NCBI RefSeq assembly: GCF_900142935.1
Contig: NZ_FSRS01000001.1
Location: 2,242,001-2,306,000 of the forward strand
Length of the DNA stretch: 64,000 nucleotides
Direction of reading: 5' to 3'
DNA from: Rhodovulum sp. ES.010
GTDB taxonomy: Bacteria; Pseudomonadota; Alphaproteobacteria; Rhodobacterales; Rhodobacteraceae
Shown: in pieces, positions 40,104 to 55,384 of the stretch
How positions within the stretch are numbered: the first letter of the stretch is position 1
Layout: each line of letters begins with the position of its first letter
Position numbers and translations under genes: made by a program
The notes under the pieces: model-generated
What the model was told of the DNA's origin: nothing
Seen by the model: only the letters and a program-made list of their open reading frames with translations
Databases searched by the model: none

Positions 40104-40703
40104 TCAGAGCTTGCCCGCCAGGTGCAGGTTGAGATCCTCCAGCCGGTCCTGCCCCCAGAACCGTTCGTCCCCGTCGGTGATGTAGAACGGCGCGCCGAAG
40201 ACGCCGCGGGCGGCCGCCTCTTCGAGGTTGGCGGCATAGGCCTCGGCCCCCGCGAGCAACCCCTTGTCGGCCAGCGCGGGGTCGAACCCGGCGGCCGACA
40301 GGCAGTCGCGGATCACCGCGTCCCCGGCCACGTCTTTCTCCTCGGCCCAGCACGCCCGCATCAGCCCGTGGACGAGCCCGCCCAGATCGCCGCCGCCCGC
40401 CGACTGCGCCGCGATGATCGCGTAGGCCGCCGGGGCCGCGTTGGTCGGGAAATGCGCGGGCCTGAGCGTGACGGGCAGGCCCCGCTTCGCCGCCTGCCTG
40501 CGAATCTCCTGCAGCCGGTAGGCCTGCCGGCCCTCGGGCCGCTCGGCGGGCGGCACGCCCCCGGTGCGCGCGAAAAGCGCCACGAGATCGACGGGCTTGT
40601 AGGTGACGGTTGCCCCGTGCCGGGCGGCGATCTCTTCCAGACGAGGGCCCGCGAGGTAGGAGAAGGGCGAGATCACGGTGAAGAAATAGTCGATATGGGC
40701 CAT
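40104..40703 (-). CDS. DsbA-fold oxidoreductase, 2-hydroxychromene-2-carboxylate isomerase type
   Basis: 199 residues from ATG 40703; a GTG seven codons upstream is possible. MAHIDYFFTVISPFSYLAG shows the S-P-F-S-Y start of the HCCA isomerase/kappa GST family, where the serine replaces the DsbA cysteine, and GVFGAPFYITDG contains the cis-proline. Family members isomerise aromatic breakdown intermediates with glutathione. No aromatic pathway is nearby, so the natural substrate is unknown. Confidence 0.88.
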   Translation of the reverse strand: MAHIDYFFTVISPFSYLAGPRLEEIAARHGATVTYKPVDLVALFARTGGVPPAERPEGRQAYRLQEIRRQAAKRGLPVTLRPAHFPTNAAPAAYAIIAAQSAGGGDLGGLVHGLMRACWAEEKDVAGDAVIRDCLSAAGFDPALADKGLLAGAEAYAANLEEAAARGVFGAPFYITDGDERFWGQDRLEDLNLHLAGKL

Positions 40704-40808
40704 GCTGCCGCCTCGTCCACGCACTAGGTTTTCAAGACCGTAACCGGGTGATAAGCGCTGTCAACGTCACGCGACCGTTACGAATCCGACGCCCCGGGGA
40801 CCCTGCCG

Positions 40809-41834
40809 ATGCACAACATTCACGAACCGAAACTGATTGCGGGCAATGCCAACCGCCCGCTGGCCTCCGCCATCGCGCGGCGGATGTCGATGCACCGGGG
40901 GGTGAATGTCAGCCTCGTCGACGCGCGGGTCGAGCGGTTCAACGACGCGGAAATCTTCGTCGAGGTGTACGAGAACGTGCGCGGCGAGGACATGTTCATC
41001 ATCCAGCCGACCTCGAACCCGGCGAACGACAACCTGATGGAACTGATGATCATGGCCGACGCGCTGCGCCGGTCCTCGGCGGCGCGGATCACCGCCGTGA
41101 TCCCCTATTTCGGCTATGCCAGGCAGGACCGCCGCACCAAGGCGCGCACGCCGATCAGCGCGAAACTGGTCGCGAACCTGCTGACCGAAGCCGGGATCGA
41201 ACGGGTGCTGACGATGGACCTGCACGCCGCCCAGATCCAGGGCTTCTTCGACATCCCCGTGGACAACCTTTACGCCTCGCCGATCTTCGCGCTCGACATC
41301 GCGCACAAGTTCAACGGCCTCGGCGACCAGATCACCGTGGTTTCGCCCGACGTGGGCGGGGTGGCCCGCGCCCGCGAACTCGCGCAGCGGATCGGGGCGG
41401 GGCTCGCCATCGTCGACAAGCGCCGGTCGCGGCCCGGCGAGGTGGCTGAGATGACGGTGATCGGCGAGGTCGAGGGCCAGATCTGCTTCATCGTCGACGA
41501 CCTTTGCGACACCGCCGGCACGCTCTGCAAGGCCGCCGACAAGCTGATCGAGGCGGGCGCGGCGGAAGTCCATGCCTATATCAGCCACGGCGTGTTCTCG
41601 GACCCCGCGGTTGAACGCATCTCCGGGTCGCGGCTCAAATCGGTTGTCGTGACGGATTCGATCCAGCCAACCGAGCCGGTCGCGGCCTGCCCCAACATCC
41701 GCATCGTGCCGACCGCCCCGCTGTTTGCCCAGGCGATCATGAACATCTGGCAGGGCACCTCGGTCTCGTCGCTCTTCGAGCACGAGACGCTGGCGCCGAT
41801 CTACGAAGGGCTCTACGCGCCGAACGGGGCCTGA
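40809..41834 (+). CDS. prs: Ribose-phosphate pyrophosphokinase
   Basis: 341 residues. It makes PRPP from ribose 5-phosphate and ATP. Motifs: [10 protein letters not shown], the flexible catalytic [23 protein letters not shown], and PRPP-loop [12 protein letters not shown]. The length is slightly above the usual 310-320. It converges with the atp operon. Confidence 0.97.
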   Translation: MHNIHEPKLIAGNANRPLASAIARRMSMHRGVNVSLVDARVERFNDAEIFVEVYENVRGEDMFIIQPTSNPANDNLMELMIMADALRRSSAARITAVIPYFGYARQDRRTKARTPISAKLVANLLTEAGIERVLTMDLHAAQIQGFFDIPVDNLYASPIFALDIAHKFNGLGDQITVVSPDVGGVARARELAQRIGAGLAIVDKRRSRPGEVAEMTVIGEVEGQICFIVDDLCDTAGTLCKAADKLIEAGAAEVHAYISHGVFSDPAVERISGSRLKSVVVTDSIQPTEPVAACPNIRIVPTAPLFAQAIMNIWQGTSVSSLFEHETLAPIYEGLYAPNGA

Positions 41835-41880
41835 CGGCCCCCAGCCGCGCCCCCGGCGCAGTCTTCCCGACGCCGGCCCA

Positions 41881-41909
41881 AGAAAAAGGCCCCGCCGAAA
41901 CGGGGCCTT
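41881..41909 (-). terminator. Terminator of the atp operon
   Basis: 9-bp stem AAGGCCCCG/CGGGGCCTT with a 6-base loop; on the minus strand it is followed by TTTTTCTT. It lies 26 bases after the atpC stop and 47 after prs, so it may also help end prs. Confidence 0.85.
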
Positions 41910-41934
41910 CGCAACCGGTTGTCGCGGGTCCGGC

Positions 41935-42345
41935 TCAGGTGGACGGCTCGAACCCCATATGGGTGCCCATCGCCACCATGTCGGCCAGCATCTTGGCCGA
42001 CGCGTCGACCACGTCGGGATGGGCCTCTTCGTGGGCGGCGCGGGCCTCTGCCACCCACTCGTCCAGCATCTCCTTGGTGACGTCCTCGACCGGGAGCGAC
42101 CGCTCCGCCAGCACGGTGGCACTGTCGGCGGCGATCTCGGCGAAGCCGCCGGTGACGGCGAATTTCCGGCTGCCCTTGTCGGTGAACACCTCGAGGATAC
42201 CGGGCCGCAGCGTGGTGATCATCGGAACGTGCTGCGGCATCGCGGTCAGGTCGCCCTCGAACCCCGGAACGACAACCTGCGTCGCCTGTTCCGAGGCCAC
42301 GCGCCGCTCGGGCGCGACGAGATCGAATTGCATCGTGTCGGCCAT
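41935..42345 (-). CDS. atpC: ATP synthase epsilon subunit
   Basis: 136 residues. Beta-sandwich N-terminus ([24 protein letters not shown]) and short helical end. It links the F1 rotor to the Fo ring and inhibits hydrolysis. Last gene of the operon, 54 bases after atpD. Confidence 0.96.
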   Translation of the reverse strand: MADTMQFDLVAPERRVASEQATQVVVPGFEGDLTAMPQHVPMITTLRPGILEVFTDKGSRKFAVTGGFAEIAADSATVLAERSLPVEDVTKEMLDEWVAEARAAHEEAHPDVVDASAKMLADMVAMGTHMGFEPST

Positions 42346-42399
42346 GTTGCCTCCTTGGAAACGGGCGCCGGGCGAAGCCGTCCGGCGCCTTTCGCCTTA

Positions 42400-43842
<1,443 letters not shown>

Positions 43843-44712
43843 CTAGAGCGCCTCGGCGCCCGAAATGATTTCGATCAGTTCCTTGGTGATCGCGGCCTGA
43901 CGCGAGCGGTTGTACTCGAGGTTCAGCTTGTCGATCATGTCGCCGGCATTGCGCGTGGCGTTGTCCATGGCGGACATCCGCGCGCCCTGTTCCGAGGCGC
44001 CGTTTTCCAGCAGCGCGGCAAAGATCTGCGTGGCGACGTTGCGCGGCAGCAACTCGGCCATGATCTCGCCCTCGGTCGGCTCGTAGGTGTAGACGGTCGC
44101 GCTCTCCTCGGGCTCGTCGAACACCGCGGGGATGATCTGCTGCTCGGTCGGTTCCTGGCTGATCACCGACTTGAACGTGTTGAAGAAGATCGTCGCGACG
44201 TCGAACTCGCCGGCGTCGAAGCGGCCGATGACGTCCTGCGCGATCTCGCGCGCGTTCGCATAGCCGATGCGCTTGACCTCGCTGAGGTCGACATGGCCGA
44301 CGAACATGTCGCCGAAATCGCGCTTGAGCTGTTCGCGACCCTTGCGGCCCACGGTCAGGATCTTGACCGTCTTGCCGGCACCGATCAGCTGGTTCGCCCG
44401 CGCCCGGGCGAGTTTCGCGATCGACGCGTTGAACCCGCCGCACAGACCGCGCTCGGCGGTCATGACCACGAGAAGATGCACGTCCTCGCGGCCGGTGCCG
44501 ACCAGCAGCCTGGGCGCGTTGGCGGCGCCGGTGGCCGAGGCGGCCAGCCCGTTCATCACCTTGCGCATCTGCGCGGCATAGGGGCGCGCGTTTTCGGCGG
44601 CCTCCTGGGCGCGGCGGAGCTTGGCCGCCGCGACCATCTGCATGGCCTTCGTGATCTTTCGCGTCGACTTGACGCTGTCGATCCGGTTCTTGAGGTCCTT
44701 GAGGCTCGGCAT
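43843..44712 (-). CDS. atpG: ATP synthase gamma subunit
   Basis: 289 residues. N-terminal helix [19 protein letters not shown] and C-terminal [16 protein letters not shown] form the coiled-coil shaft; [11 protein letters not shown] is conserved. It turns inside F1. Follows atpA after 14 bases. Confidence 0.97.
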   Translation of the reverse strand: MPSLKDLKNRIDSVKSTRKITKAMQMVAAAKLRRAQEAAENARPYAAQMRKVMNGLAASATGAANAPRLLVGTGREDVHLLVVMTAERGLCGGFNASIAKLARARANQLIGAGKTVKILTVGRKGREQLKRDFGDMFVGHVDLSEVKRIGYANAREIAQDVIGRFDAGEFDVATIFFNTFKSVISQEPTEQQIIPAVFDEPEESATVYTYEPTEGEIMAELLPRNVATQIFAALLENGASEQGARMSAMDNATRNAGDMIDKLNLEYNRSRQAAITKELIEIISGAEAL

Positions 44713-44726
44713 CTATCCCGCCCCGC

Positions 44727-46265
<1,539 letters not shown>

Positions 46266-46826
46266 TTATCCGACCTCTTTCATGGTGTTCTGGAGTGCAT
46301 TGAGCCGCGTGCGGACCGAGGTGTCGATCATCTTCGAGCCCAGTTTGACGACGAGCCCGCCGATGAGACCTTCATCGACGGAGACATTGATCTTGACGTC
46401 CTTGCCGGCATTGGCCTTGAGCGCCTCGGCGAGCCGGGCCTTCTGCGCGTCGGAAAGCGGCTTGGCGGAGACCACCTCGGCGCTGACCTCGCCCTTCTCG
46501 CGGGCGATCAGGTCGCGCAGCTGCACGACCAGTTGCGGCAGCGCGAACAGGCGGCGCTTGGAGGCCATCAGCCGCATCGTGTTCGCCGTCATCTCGCCCA
46601 GCCCCATCTTCGGCGCAAGCGCCGCGACGGCGGCGGACTGCGCCTCGCGTGAATAGACGGGCGAGGAGATCAGGTCGCGGAAATCCGCACTTTCGGCCAG
46701 CGCGGCCTCGACCATGTCGATATCGGCCTCCAGGGCCGCGAGGGCGTTGGCTTCCTTGGCGATCTCGAACAGAGCGGTGGCGTATCGCGCGGCGATGCCG
46801 GACGAAATCGAGGCTGGTTCGGACAC
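46266..46826 (-). CDS. atpH: ATP synthase delta subunit
   Basis: 186 residues from GTG 46826, preceded by GGAAGG. The reading frame extends 11 codons upstream to another GTG, but the usual start for this group is before [19 protein letters not shown]. It fixes F1 to the peripheral stalk. First gene of an F1-only operon; Fo genes must be elsewhere, as is usual in alphaproteobacteria. Confidence 0.95.
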   Translation of the reverse strand: MSEPASISSGIAARYATALFEIAKEANALAALEADIDMVEAALAESADFRDLISSPVYSREAQSAAVAALAPKMGLGEMTANTMRLMASKRRLFALPQLVVQLRDLIAREKGEVSAEVVSAKPLSDAQKARLAEALKANAGKDVKINVSVDEGLIGGLVVKLGSKMIDTSVRTRLNALQNTMKEVG

Positions 46827-47086
46827 GTCAACCCTTCCGATGTCTGTGGCCCCGGGCACGCCGCGGTAACGGGTCGGGGCAGATCAAGCGGCGCACCCGG
46901 ACGGGCACGCTCCGAAATCGGCGTGGGTGTAGCAGAGCACGGGGCCCCTCGCAACCGCCTAGACGGGCATATCTTGCCCGGGTGCGACGGTCGCGCCGGG
47001 GGCGGGGATTGGCAAGCGAAATCGGGGCGCGGCGCCGCACCGGGAGCAACATGCCGCAGGGCGGCGAAAGCCCTTGATCGCTGGGC
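46827..47086 (-). promoter_or_regulatory. atp operon upstream region
   Basis: 260 bases with no credible gene. On the minus strand TTGCGA-N17-TACACC (46954 to 46926) is a weak promoter candidate. A hairpin CGGGCA-N5-TGCCCG (46964-46980) lies just upstream and may mark the end of the methyltransferase transcript. Confidence 0.35.
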
Positions 47087-47833
47087 TCAGGCGGGTTCGG
47101 CGCCGGGCCGCGGCAACCCTTCGAGCACCCGCAACGGGCGCGGAAGCTCGTCCCGCACGGACAAGCCCGTCGGGCGGTAGACCCGCTTGGTTGCCTCCAC
47201 CATCAGCACGCCGCCCGCGTAATAGGCAGAGATGCGACGCCCCGCATTTTCCCACATCGGCGCGGTCTTGAGCCAGAATCGCCGCGCCGTGGGCGGGGAA
47301 AACAAGGCGGCGCGGTGGGTCTGCGGCTCGAAGGCATGGCGGCGCAGCTGCGCTTCGAGCTGGCCGTTGGAATAGGGCCGGCCAAAGCCGAACGGCGTGC
47401 CGTCGCGGCGCGCCCAGAGCCCGGAGCGGTTCGGCACGATGAACAGCGCCCGTCCGCCGGGGCCGAGGACGCGCGACGCCTCTTCCAGCACGGCGGCCGG
47501 GTTCTCGCTGGTCTCCAGCCCGTGGAGCAGAACCAGCTTGTCGACGAAGCCGTCGGGCAGCGGCCAGGCGGTTTCCTCCGACAGCACCGAGATGTTGGGC
47601 TCGCCGGCCGGCCAGGGCATCACCCCCTGCTGGCCCGGCATCAGCGCGATCACCCGGCGCGAGTCGGCCAGGAACGGCCGCAAGAGCGGCACCGCGAAGC
47701 CGAAGCCCACCACGTTCTGCCCGCGCGCCTCGGGCCAGAGGTCCAGCACCTGGTCACGGATTGCCCGCTGCGCGACGCGCCCCAGATTGGTGCGGTAGTA
47801 GAAGTTCCTCAGGTCCAGGACGTCGAGGTGCAT
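47087..47833 (-). CDS. SAM-dependent methyltransferase (type 11)
   Basis: 248 residues from ATG 47833, chosen because [18 protein letters not shown] is the typical start and the longer frame overlaps gloB. The SAM-binding region begins with [15 protein letters not shown], and the helper strand is [16 protein letters not shown]. Substrate unknown. It diverges from gloB; the two start codons are 66 bases apart and probably share a control region. Confidence 0.85.
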   Translation of the reverse strand: MHLDVLDLRNFYYRTNLGRVAQRAIRDQVLDLWPEARGQNVVGFGFAVPLLRPFLADSRRVIALMPGQQGVMPWPAGEPNISVLSEETAWPLPDGFVDKLVLLHGLETSENPAAVLEEASRVLGPGGRALFIVPNRSGLWARRDGTPFGFGRPYSNGQLEAQLRRHAFEPQTHRAALFSPPTARRFWLKTAPMWENAGRRISAYYAGGVLMVEATKRVYRPTGLSVRDELPRPLRVLEGLPRPGAEPA

Positions 47834-47899
47834 TGCGTCGGGCGCTGCCTCCGGGCCAGGGTGTCGGGGATAAAGATAGCCATGCGGAGCGAGATTGCC

Positions 47900-48667
47900 A
47901 TGCCCCTCGAGATCGTCACCGTGCCGTGCCTCAGCGACAATTACGCCTACCTTCTGCATGACGCGGACAGCGGCGCGACGGCGGTGGTTGATGCGCCCGA
48001 GGCGGAGCCGGTCGAGGCCGCGCTGGCCGCGCGCGGCTGGCGGCTGACCGACATCCTGATCACCCATCACCATCATGACCATATCGGCGGCGTCGAGGCG
48101 CTGCGCGACGCGCACGGCGCCCGCGTCGTGGGGGCGGCGGCCGATGCCCACCGCCTGCCCCCGCTGGACCTGGCGGTCGCCGAGGGCGACAGCGTGGCGG
48201 TGGGCGGCGAGACGGGCCGCGTGCTCGACGTCTCGGGCCACACGGTCGGGCACATCGCCTATCACTTTCCTGGCACCGGCGCGGTGTTCACCGCCGACAG
48301 CCTGATGGCGCTGGGCTGCGGGCGGGTGTTCGAGGGCACGCCGGAGATGATGTGGCAAAGCCTGTCCAGGCTCGCGGCCCTGCCCGCCGACACGCTGGTC
48401 TATTCGGGCCACGAATACACCGCGAAGAACGCCGAATTCGCCCTGACCGTCGAGCCGGACAACCCCGCACTGAACGCCCGCGCCGAGGAGATCGGGCGGC
48501 TGCGCGCCGAGGGCACGCCCACCGTGCCGGCGCGGCTGTCCGAGGAGATAGAGACGAATCCGTTCCTGCGCGCGGACCGGCCCGAGGTCAAGGCGGCCGT
48601 CGGCCTCGCCGATGCGTCCGACGCGGAGGTCTTCGCCGAGATCCGGGCGCGGAAGGACCGCTTCTGA
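47900..48667 (+). CDS. gloB: Hydroxyacylglutathione hydrolase (glyoxalase II)
   Basis: 255 residues. The metallo-beta-lactamase metal motif [10 protein letters not shown], plus SGHTVGH, ADSLM and YSGHEYT, is characteristic. It splits S-lactoylglutathione to lactate and glutathione in methylglyoxal removal. The second ATG (47900) is preferred since GGAGCGAG lies before it; ATG 47882 is an alternative. Confidence 0.94.
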   Translation: MPLEIVTVPCLSDNYAYLLHDADSGATAVVDAPEAEPVEAALAARGWRLTDILITHHHHDHIGGVEALRDAHGARVVGAAADAHRLPPLDLAVAEGDSVAVGGETGRVLDVSGHTVGHIAYHFPGTGAVFTADSLMALGCGRVFEGTPEMMWQSLSRLAALPADTLVYSGHEYTAKNAEFALTVEPDNPALNARAEEIGRLRAEGTPTVPARLSEEIETNPFLRADRPEVKAAVGLADASDAEVFAEIRARKDRF

Positions 48668-48830
48668 GCGAAGGGCGAGCGCCGAAAAACAGGGCGTTTG
48701 CGTGACGGCGGCCAAGATTTGAACAGAAAAAACTTGAAGCGTCGTCACAAACACCAAAACTTAATCCCGAGAGGCCACGGTCAGGACAGGGCGAAGCCCC
48801 GTCGGCCACAGGAAGAAAGGAGCACGTCTC

Positions 48831-51157
<2,327 letters not shown>

Positions 51158-51161
<4 letters not shown>

Positions 51162-51763
51162 TCTTCCGCGCCCTCCAGGCGCTCGCTCTGTCCCTCGCGG
51201 CTCCGCCAGCCGCGGGGGACATTCTTTTGGCGCTGCCGATCGACTGCTGGCCCGGCTATGACTGCAACCTCGCCGCCCATGTCGACCGCGATCCCGGCCC
51301 CGGGGCGGCCGACTACACCTGCGGCCCCCTCAGCCGCGACGGTCTCGTGCGGACGGAGTTCGCGGCCCCGCCCGGCACGGCAATCCTCGCCCCCGCCCCC
51401 GGCAGCGTCATCGCGACACGCGACGGGCGGCCGGACGGCCCGAACGCGGCCCCCGCGCGCCCCGGAGATTGCGGAAACGGCGTGATCCTCGACCACGGCG
51501 CCGGCTGGCAGACGCGCTACTGCCACCTCGCCCCCGGCAGCGTCGCGGTGCCTGTGGGCCGGCGCGTCGCGCGGGGCACGCGGCTGGGGCGCGTCGGCAC
51601 CAGCGGCGCGGCGGCGCGTCCCATGCTGGGCTTCGAGCTGCGCCACCGCGGCCGCGCCGTGGACCCCTTCGCCCCGGACGATCCCGTCATCTGCGACGCG
51701 CCGCGCGGGCGCACGCTCTGGCAGGATCCGCCCCCCTATCCGCGCCCGGGCGGCGCGTTCTAG
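51158..51763 (+). CDS. Secreted M23/LytM-type protein with lost zinc ligands
   Basis: 201 residues, GTG start overlapping the clpA stop (GTGA). A short hydrophobic N-terminus (ALQALALSLAAPPAAG) suggests a signal peptide. The fold is M23 (GNGVILDHGAGWQTRYCHLAPGSV, then VARGTRLGRVGTSG and VDPFAP). But the first metal motif HxxxD reads L63-E67 (DGLVRTEF) and the HxH motif reads M156-G158 (RPMLGF). Only H123 remains. It is probably not a peptidase but a binding or activating protein like EnvC or NlpD. Confidence 0.8.
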
Positions 51764-53508
51764 CGCTCCGTCAGCTTGAGTTCGATCCGGCGGTTCTGCG
51801 CGCGCGCCTCGGCGCTGTCGCCCTCTGCCACGGGCTGGAACTCGCCGAACCCCGCCGCCGCGAGGCGTCCGGGCGGAAAGCCCAGGTCGTCGACCATGTA
51901 GCGCACGACCGACAGCGCGCGGGCCTGGCTGAGTTCCCAGTTGTCGGCGAATTCCGCCCCCTCGGCCAGCGGCACATCGTCGGTATGGCCGTCGACGCGC
52001 AGGATCCAGTCGATGTCCCTTGGAATCTGGTCCGCCACGTCGCGCAGGATCGCGACGACATTGGCGATCTGGGCGCGCCCGTCGGGCGACAGCGTCGCCT
52101 CGGCGGGGCGGAACAGCACCTCGGAGGAGAAGACGAAACGATCGCCCACGATCCGCACGCCCTCGCGCCCCGCCAGCAGGCGCCGCAACTGGCCGAAGAA
52201 TTCCGAGCGATAGTTCTCGAGGTTCTTCTTCTCCTCTTCGAGCCGGCGCGCCTCTTCCTCCAGCCGCCGGCGCTCGGCCTCCTCCAGCTCGGCGCGCCGG
52301 CGTTCCTCGGCCGCCGCCCGGGCCAGCGCGGCGTTGAGCCGTGTACCAAGCGAGTCGATCTGCACCTGGGCCGCGGCCTCGCGCTCCTCGGCGTCGTCCA
52401 GAAGCGCCTGAAGGCTGCCCAGGTCACGGCGCAGCGCGGCGACCTGCCGGTTCAGCAGGGCGACACGGCGCTGGCTCTCGGCGGAGGCGGCCTCCTCCTC
52501 GGCAAGCAGGCGGTTGGCCTGGTCCAGCAGCGCGGAGCGGCGCTCGGCCTCGCTCAACCGCCGTACCGCCAGCGCCTCGGCCTCGGCCTCGGCCGCGCGG
52601 GCCGCTTCCGCCGCGGCCTCGGCGGCCTGCCGTTCGGCCTGCGCCTCGTCGCGCGCGCGATCCGCCGCGGCCAGCAGGGTCAGCGTCTCTTCCGCCCGGC
52701 GCCGTTCGTCCTCCAGCGCGAGCGTCATCGCCGTCAATTCGTCATCCGCGCCGGCCAGCCGCTCCCGGAGGGCCTGGGCTGCGGCCGCCTCGGCCAGGCG
52801 CGCGGCCTCTTCCTCGGACAGGGCCTCTTCCAGCGCCGTGACCTTGCCCGCCAGCGCGGCGCGCGCCTCGTCGCTTTCGGCGGCCTCCGCGCGCAACTCG
52901 GCGATCAGCGCCTCCAGCGCCTCGCGCCGGGCCGCCGCCAGCCGCGCGGCCTCGGCCTGGGCGTCCACCTCCGACCGTGTCGCTGCCAACGCCTGCGAGA
53001 GCCGGTCGCGTTCCGCCGCCAGTTCGGTGCGCCGCGCCTCCAGGGCCGCGACCTCCTCGGCGAGCGTCGCACCCCGGTCGCGCGCGGTGTCGCGCTGCGC
53101 CACCAACTCGGCCACCCGCACCTCGAACTCCGTGATCGAGGCGCGCGCAGACTCGAGATCGGCCTCCTGCGCCGCGACACGGCCGCGAAGCGACTCGATC
53201 AGCGCGGCGCGTTCCTCGGCCTCGGCGCGGGCCGCGCCGAGCGCCGAGCCGAGTTCGCCCACCTCCGCCTCCAGGTCCGCCGTCCGCCGCCGTTCCATGC
53301 CCAGCGCATCGGCCAGCGCCGTGACTTCGGCGTTCAGTTGCGAGAGTTCGCTTTCCTGCCCGGTGATCGTCTCGCGCAGCATCTCCTGCACGATCATGAA
53401 GATCGACAGGACGAACATCAGCACCAGCAAGAGCGCCGTCATCGCGTCGACGAAACCCGGCCAGATCGACGCCTGGAACCGTTGCCCGCTGCGCCGCGTC
53501 AGGGCCAC
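51760..53508 (-). CDS. MotB/OmpA-like protein with long coiled coil
   Basis: 582 residues from GTG 53508, four bases after the stop of the MotA/ExbB-like gene. One membrane helix (~18-40) starting PGFVDAMTALLLVL: Asp21 matches the proton-carrying Asp of MotB. Residues ~45-435 are Ala/Glu/Arg-rich coiled coil. The C-terminal ~130 residues are an OmpA-type peptidoglycan-binding domain (VDGHTDD, NWELSQARA, NRRIEL). With its partner it should form a stator-like complex reaching the cell wall. Its stop overlaps that of the converging M23-like gene. Confidence 0.87.
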   Translation of the reverse strand: MALTRRSGQRFQASIWPGFVDAMTALLLVLMFVLSIFMIVQEMLRETITGQESELSQLNAEVTALADALGMERRRTADLEAEVGELGSALGAARAEAEERAALIESLRGRVAAQEADLESARASITEFEVRVAELVAQRDTARDRGATLAEEVAALEARRTELAAERDRLSQALAATRSEVDAQAEAARLAAARREALEALIAELRAEAAESDEARAALAGKVTALEEALSEEEAARLAEAAAAQALRERLAGADDELTAMTLALEDERRRAEETLTLLAAADRARDEAQAERQAAEAAAEAARAAEAEAEALAVRRLSEAERRSALLDQANRLLAEEEAASAESQRRVALLNRQVAALRRDLGSLQALLDDAEEREAAAQVQIDSLGTRLNAALARAAAEERRRAELEEAERRRLEEEARRLEEEKKNLENYRSEFFGQLRRLLAGREGVRIVGDRFVFSSEVLFRPAEATLSPDGRAQIANVVAILRDVADQIPRDIDWILRVDGHTDDVPLAEGAEFADNWELSQARALSVVRYMVDDLGFPPGRLAAAGFGEFQPVAEGDSAEARAQNRRIELKLTER

Positions 53509-53512
53509 CGCG

Positions 53513-54715
53513 TCAACTCCACCGCTCGCCCTCGGGCGACAGCTTCGACAGCGCCCGGCCCAGCGCCGCGAGATCGCCACGCAGGTCGGTCACGGTTTCC
53601 TGCCGTCCGGCGGAGATTTCCTCGAGGATGCGCAGCAACTGCACGTCGATCGAGCGCAGCCGCATGCGCGCCTCGGCATCGGCCATCGCGCCCTCCTCGC
53701 CCATCCGCGACTCGATGGCCGCCGCCGCGCGTTCCTGGCCCTCCGCGACCCGGTTCAGCGCGGCGGTCACGGCCTCGCTCTGGCCGAGCTGGCCCTCGAG
53801 CGCGCGGCCCAGCGTCTCGACCGCGTTGGCCAGATCGCCGACCCGCCCCTCCAGCGCCTGCCGTCCATCGTCGGCACGGGAAAACAGCGCGTGCAGCCCC
53901 TCCATCTGCTCGGCCAACTGGTCGAGCGTGGCCGCCAGCAGCCCCGTCTCGACCCCCGCCTCGGACTCGCCGTCGCCGGAGGTGAAGCCGAGCCGGGTGA
54001 TCGAGGACAGCCATTCCTCGAGCTCGCGGTAAAAGCGGTTCTGGCCGTGCCCCGCGAAAAGCTCCAGGAGTCCCACCACCAGCGAGCCCGCAAGCCCCAG
54101 GAGCGACGAGGCGAAGGCGGTGCCCATGCCGCCAAGCTGCGCCTCGAGCCCGGTCATCAGCCGGCCGAACACCTCGACCCCGCTTTCGCCTTGTTGCGGC
54201 GCGAGCGACTGGATCGTTTCGACCACCGCAGGCACGACCGTGGCAAGCCCGTAGAAAGTGCCCAGAAGGCCGAGGAAGATCAGCAGGTTGACGATGTAGC
54301 GCGTGATGTCGCGCGCCTCCTCGATGCGGGTCGCGACGGACTCGAGGATCGAGCGCGCCGAGGCCGCGCCGATCTGCATCCGCCGCCCGCGCCGCTTGCG
54401 CATGAGCGCGGCGAGCGGCGCAAGGAGCCGCGGCGCGCGGGTGACCTCGTGCCCCGGCGTGCCGGCGGCGAAATCCTCGATCCAGCGCACCGAGGCGATC
54501 AGCTGGACGACCTGAAGGAAGCAGGCCAGCACGCCGATCACGAAGACGAGGAAGATCGCGCCGTTGAGATAGGGGTTGGCGAGGAAGACCGGCGCGACCT
54601 GCGGATAGGCCAGATACGCCCCGGTCGAGAACAGCACGATCGAGGTGAGCATCAGCAGGATCTGGCGCAGCGGTCGGGAAAACTGCGGCTCGGCCTCGCG
54701 GTCGGTCATGTCCAT
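53513..54715 (-). CDS. MotA/TolQ/ExbB-type proton channel protein
   Basis: 400 residues from ATG 54715 (a second ATG at 54709). Four likely membrane helices: ~18-38, ~52-75, ~142-165 and ~195-218; the last two make the MotA_ExbB core (LLIFLGLLGTFYGLATVV and GMGTAFASSLLGLAGSL). The last ~180 residues are a cytoplasmic helical tail. It would pair with the MotB/OmpA-like protein as an ion-driven motor. No flagellar, tol or exb genes lie nearby. The overall pattern recalls ZorA. Confidence 0.87.
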   Translation of the reverse strand: MDMTDREAEPQFSRPLRQILLMLTSIVLFSTGAYLAYPQVAPVFLANPYLNGAIFLVFVIGVLACFLQVVQLIASVRWIEDFAAGTPGHEVTRAPRLLAPLAALMRKRRGRRMQIGAASARSILESVATRIEEARDITRYIVNLLIFLGLLGTFYGLATVVPAVVETIQSLAPQQGESGVEVFGRLMTGLEAQLGGMGTAFASSLLGLAGSLVVGLLELFAGHGQNRFYRELEEWLSSITRLGFTSGDGESEAGVETGLLAATLDQLAEQMEGLHALFSRADDGRQALEGRVGDLANAVETLGRALEGQLGQSEAVTAALNRVAEGQERAAAAIESRMGEEGAMADAEARMRLRSIDVQLLRILEEISAGRQETVTDLRGDLAALGRALSKLSPEGERWS

Positions 54716-54777
54716 GGGTGGGCCTACCCGTTGTGTTCGCCCCAAACTCTAGGGGATCATCCCCGGTCGAACAACAA

Positions 54778-55320
54778 TCATTGCCCTTTCAGCGTCCGGA
54801 CCCGCGCCGCCAGCCACGACAGGTCCGGGTCCTCGATCCCCAGCTCGATGAGGTGCTCGACGGTATTGAAAAGATATTCGTCGTTCGGCCCCATGCCGCC
54901 GGCCGCCCGCGCGATGATCTGCGCCTGATCCTCCAGCGGCAGGCCGCCGCAATACTGCACGTGGTCGGGATCGATCACATAGGCCAGAGAGGTCAGCCCG
55001 TCGCTTGCGTCCTCGAAGACCACGTCGAGCTCCGTCTCGAAATAGGCCGACGAGATCAGCTCGCGCTCGCGCAGATAGGCCAGCGTCGCCGCCTCGCTGC
55101 CGGGTTCGGCACGCAGCACCACGCCATGGCAGGCCGCCCCCGCCGCCGCGTCGAGCGCGAGCACGAGACCCGGCTCGGTCTCGGTGCCGCGGTGGTGGAT
55201 CGAGCGCATGCAGAAGCTGCGGTGCCAGCCGTCGAGCCGCGCCAGCCGCCGCTCGGCGACCGGAAATCCCGGATTCCACAAAAGCGAGCCGTAGCCGAAG
55301 ACCCAAAGTGCGTCGCGCAT
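54778..55320 (-). CDS. Gamma-glutamylcyclotransferase (ChaC-like)
   Basis: 180 residues. The binding loop FGYGSLLWNPGF near the start is the family mark, and RELISSAYFE holds the region of the active-site acid. ChaC proteins release 5-oxoproline from glutathione. It lies 62 bases upstream of the MotA-like gene on the same strand. Confidence 0.9.
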   Translation of the reverse strand: MRDALWVFGYGSLLWNPGFPVAERRLARLDGWHRSFCMRSIHHRGTETEPGLVLALDAAAGAACHGVVLRAEPGSEAATLAYLRERELISSAYFETELDVVFEDASDGLTSLAYVIDPDHVQYCGGLPLEDQAQIIARAAGGMGPNDEYLFNTVEHLIELGIEDPDLSWLAARVRTLKGQ

Positions 55321-55384
55321 CCTGCTGGTCCTTGTCTCCCGACCCCTGTAAACCTCATTCGGGGGACAGGCGAAAGGGGGCCAG

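Noticed and set aside
48709..48760. Heat-shock (RpoH) promoter for clpA
   Set aside because: CTTG and CTTAAT elements are present but the spacing is about 23 bases, too long for a sigma-32-type promoter.
48668..48830. clpS upstream of clpA
   Set aside because: The 163-base gap has no frame resembling ClpS; any clpS must be elsewhere.
51760..54715. Zorya anti-phage system
   Set aside because: Only ZorA/ZorB-like genes are present; neighbours are housekeeping (clpA, ChaC-like, DUF2125) and no ZorC, ZorD or ZorE is seen.
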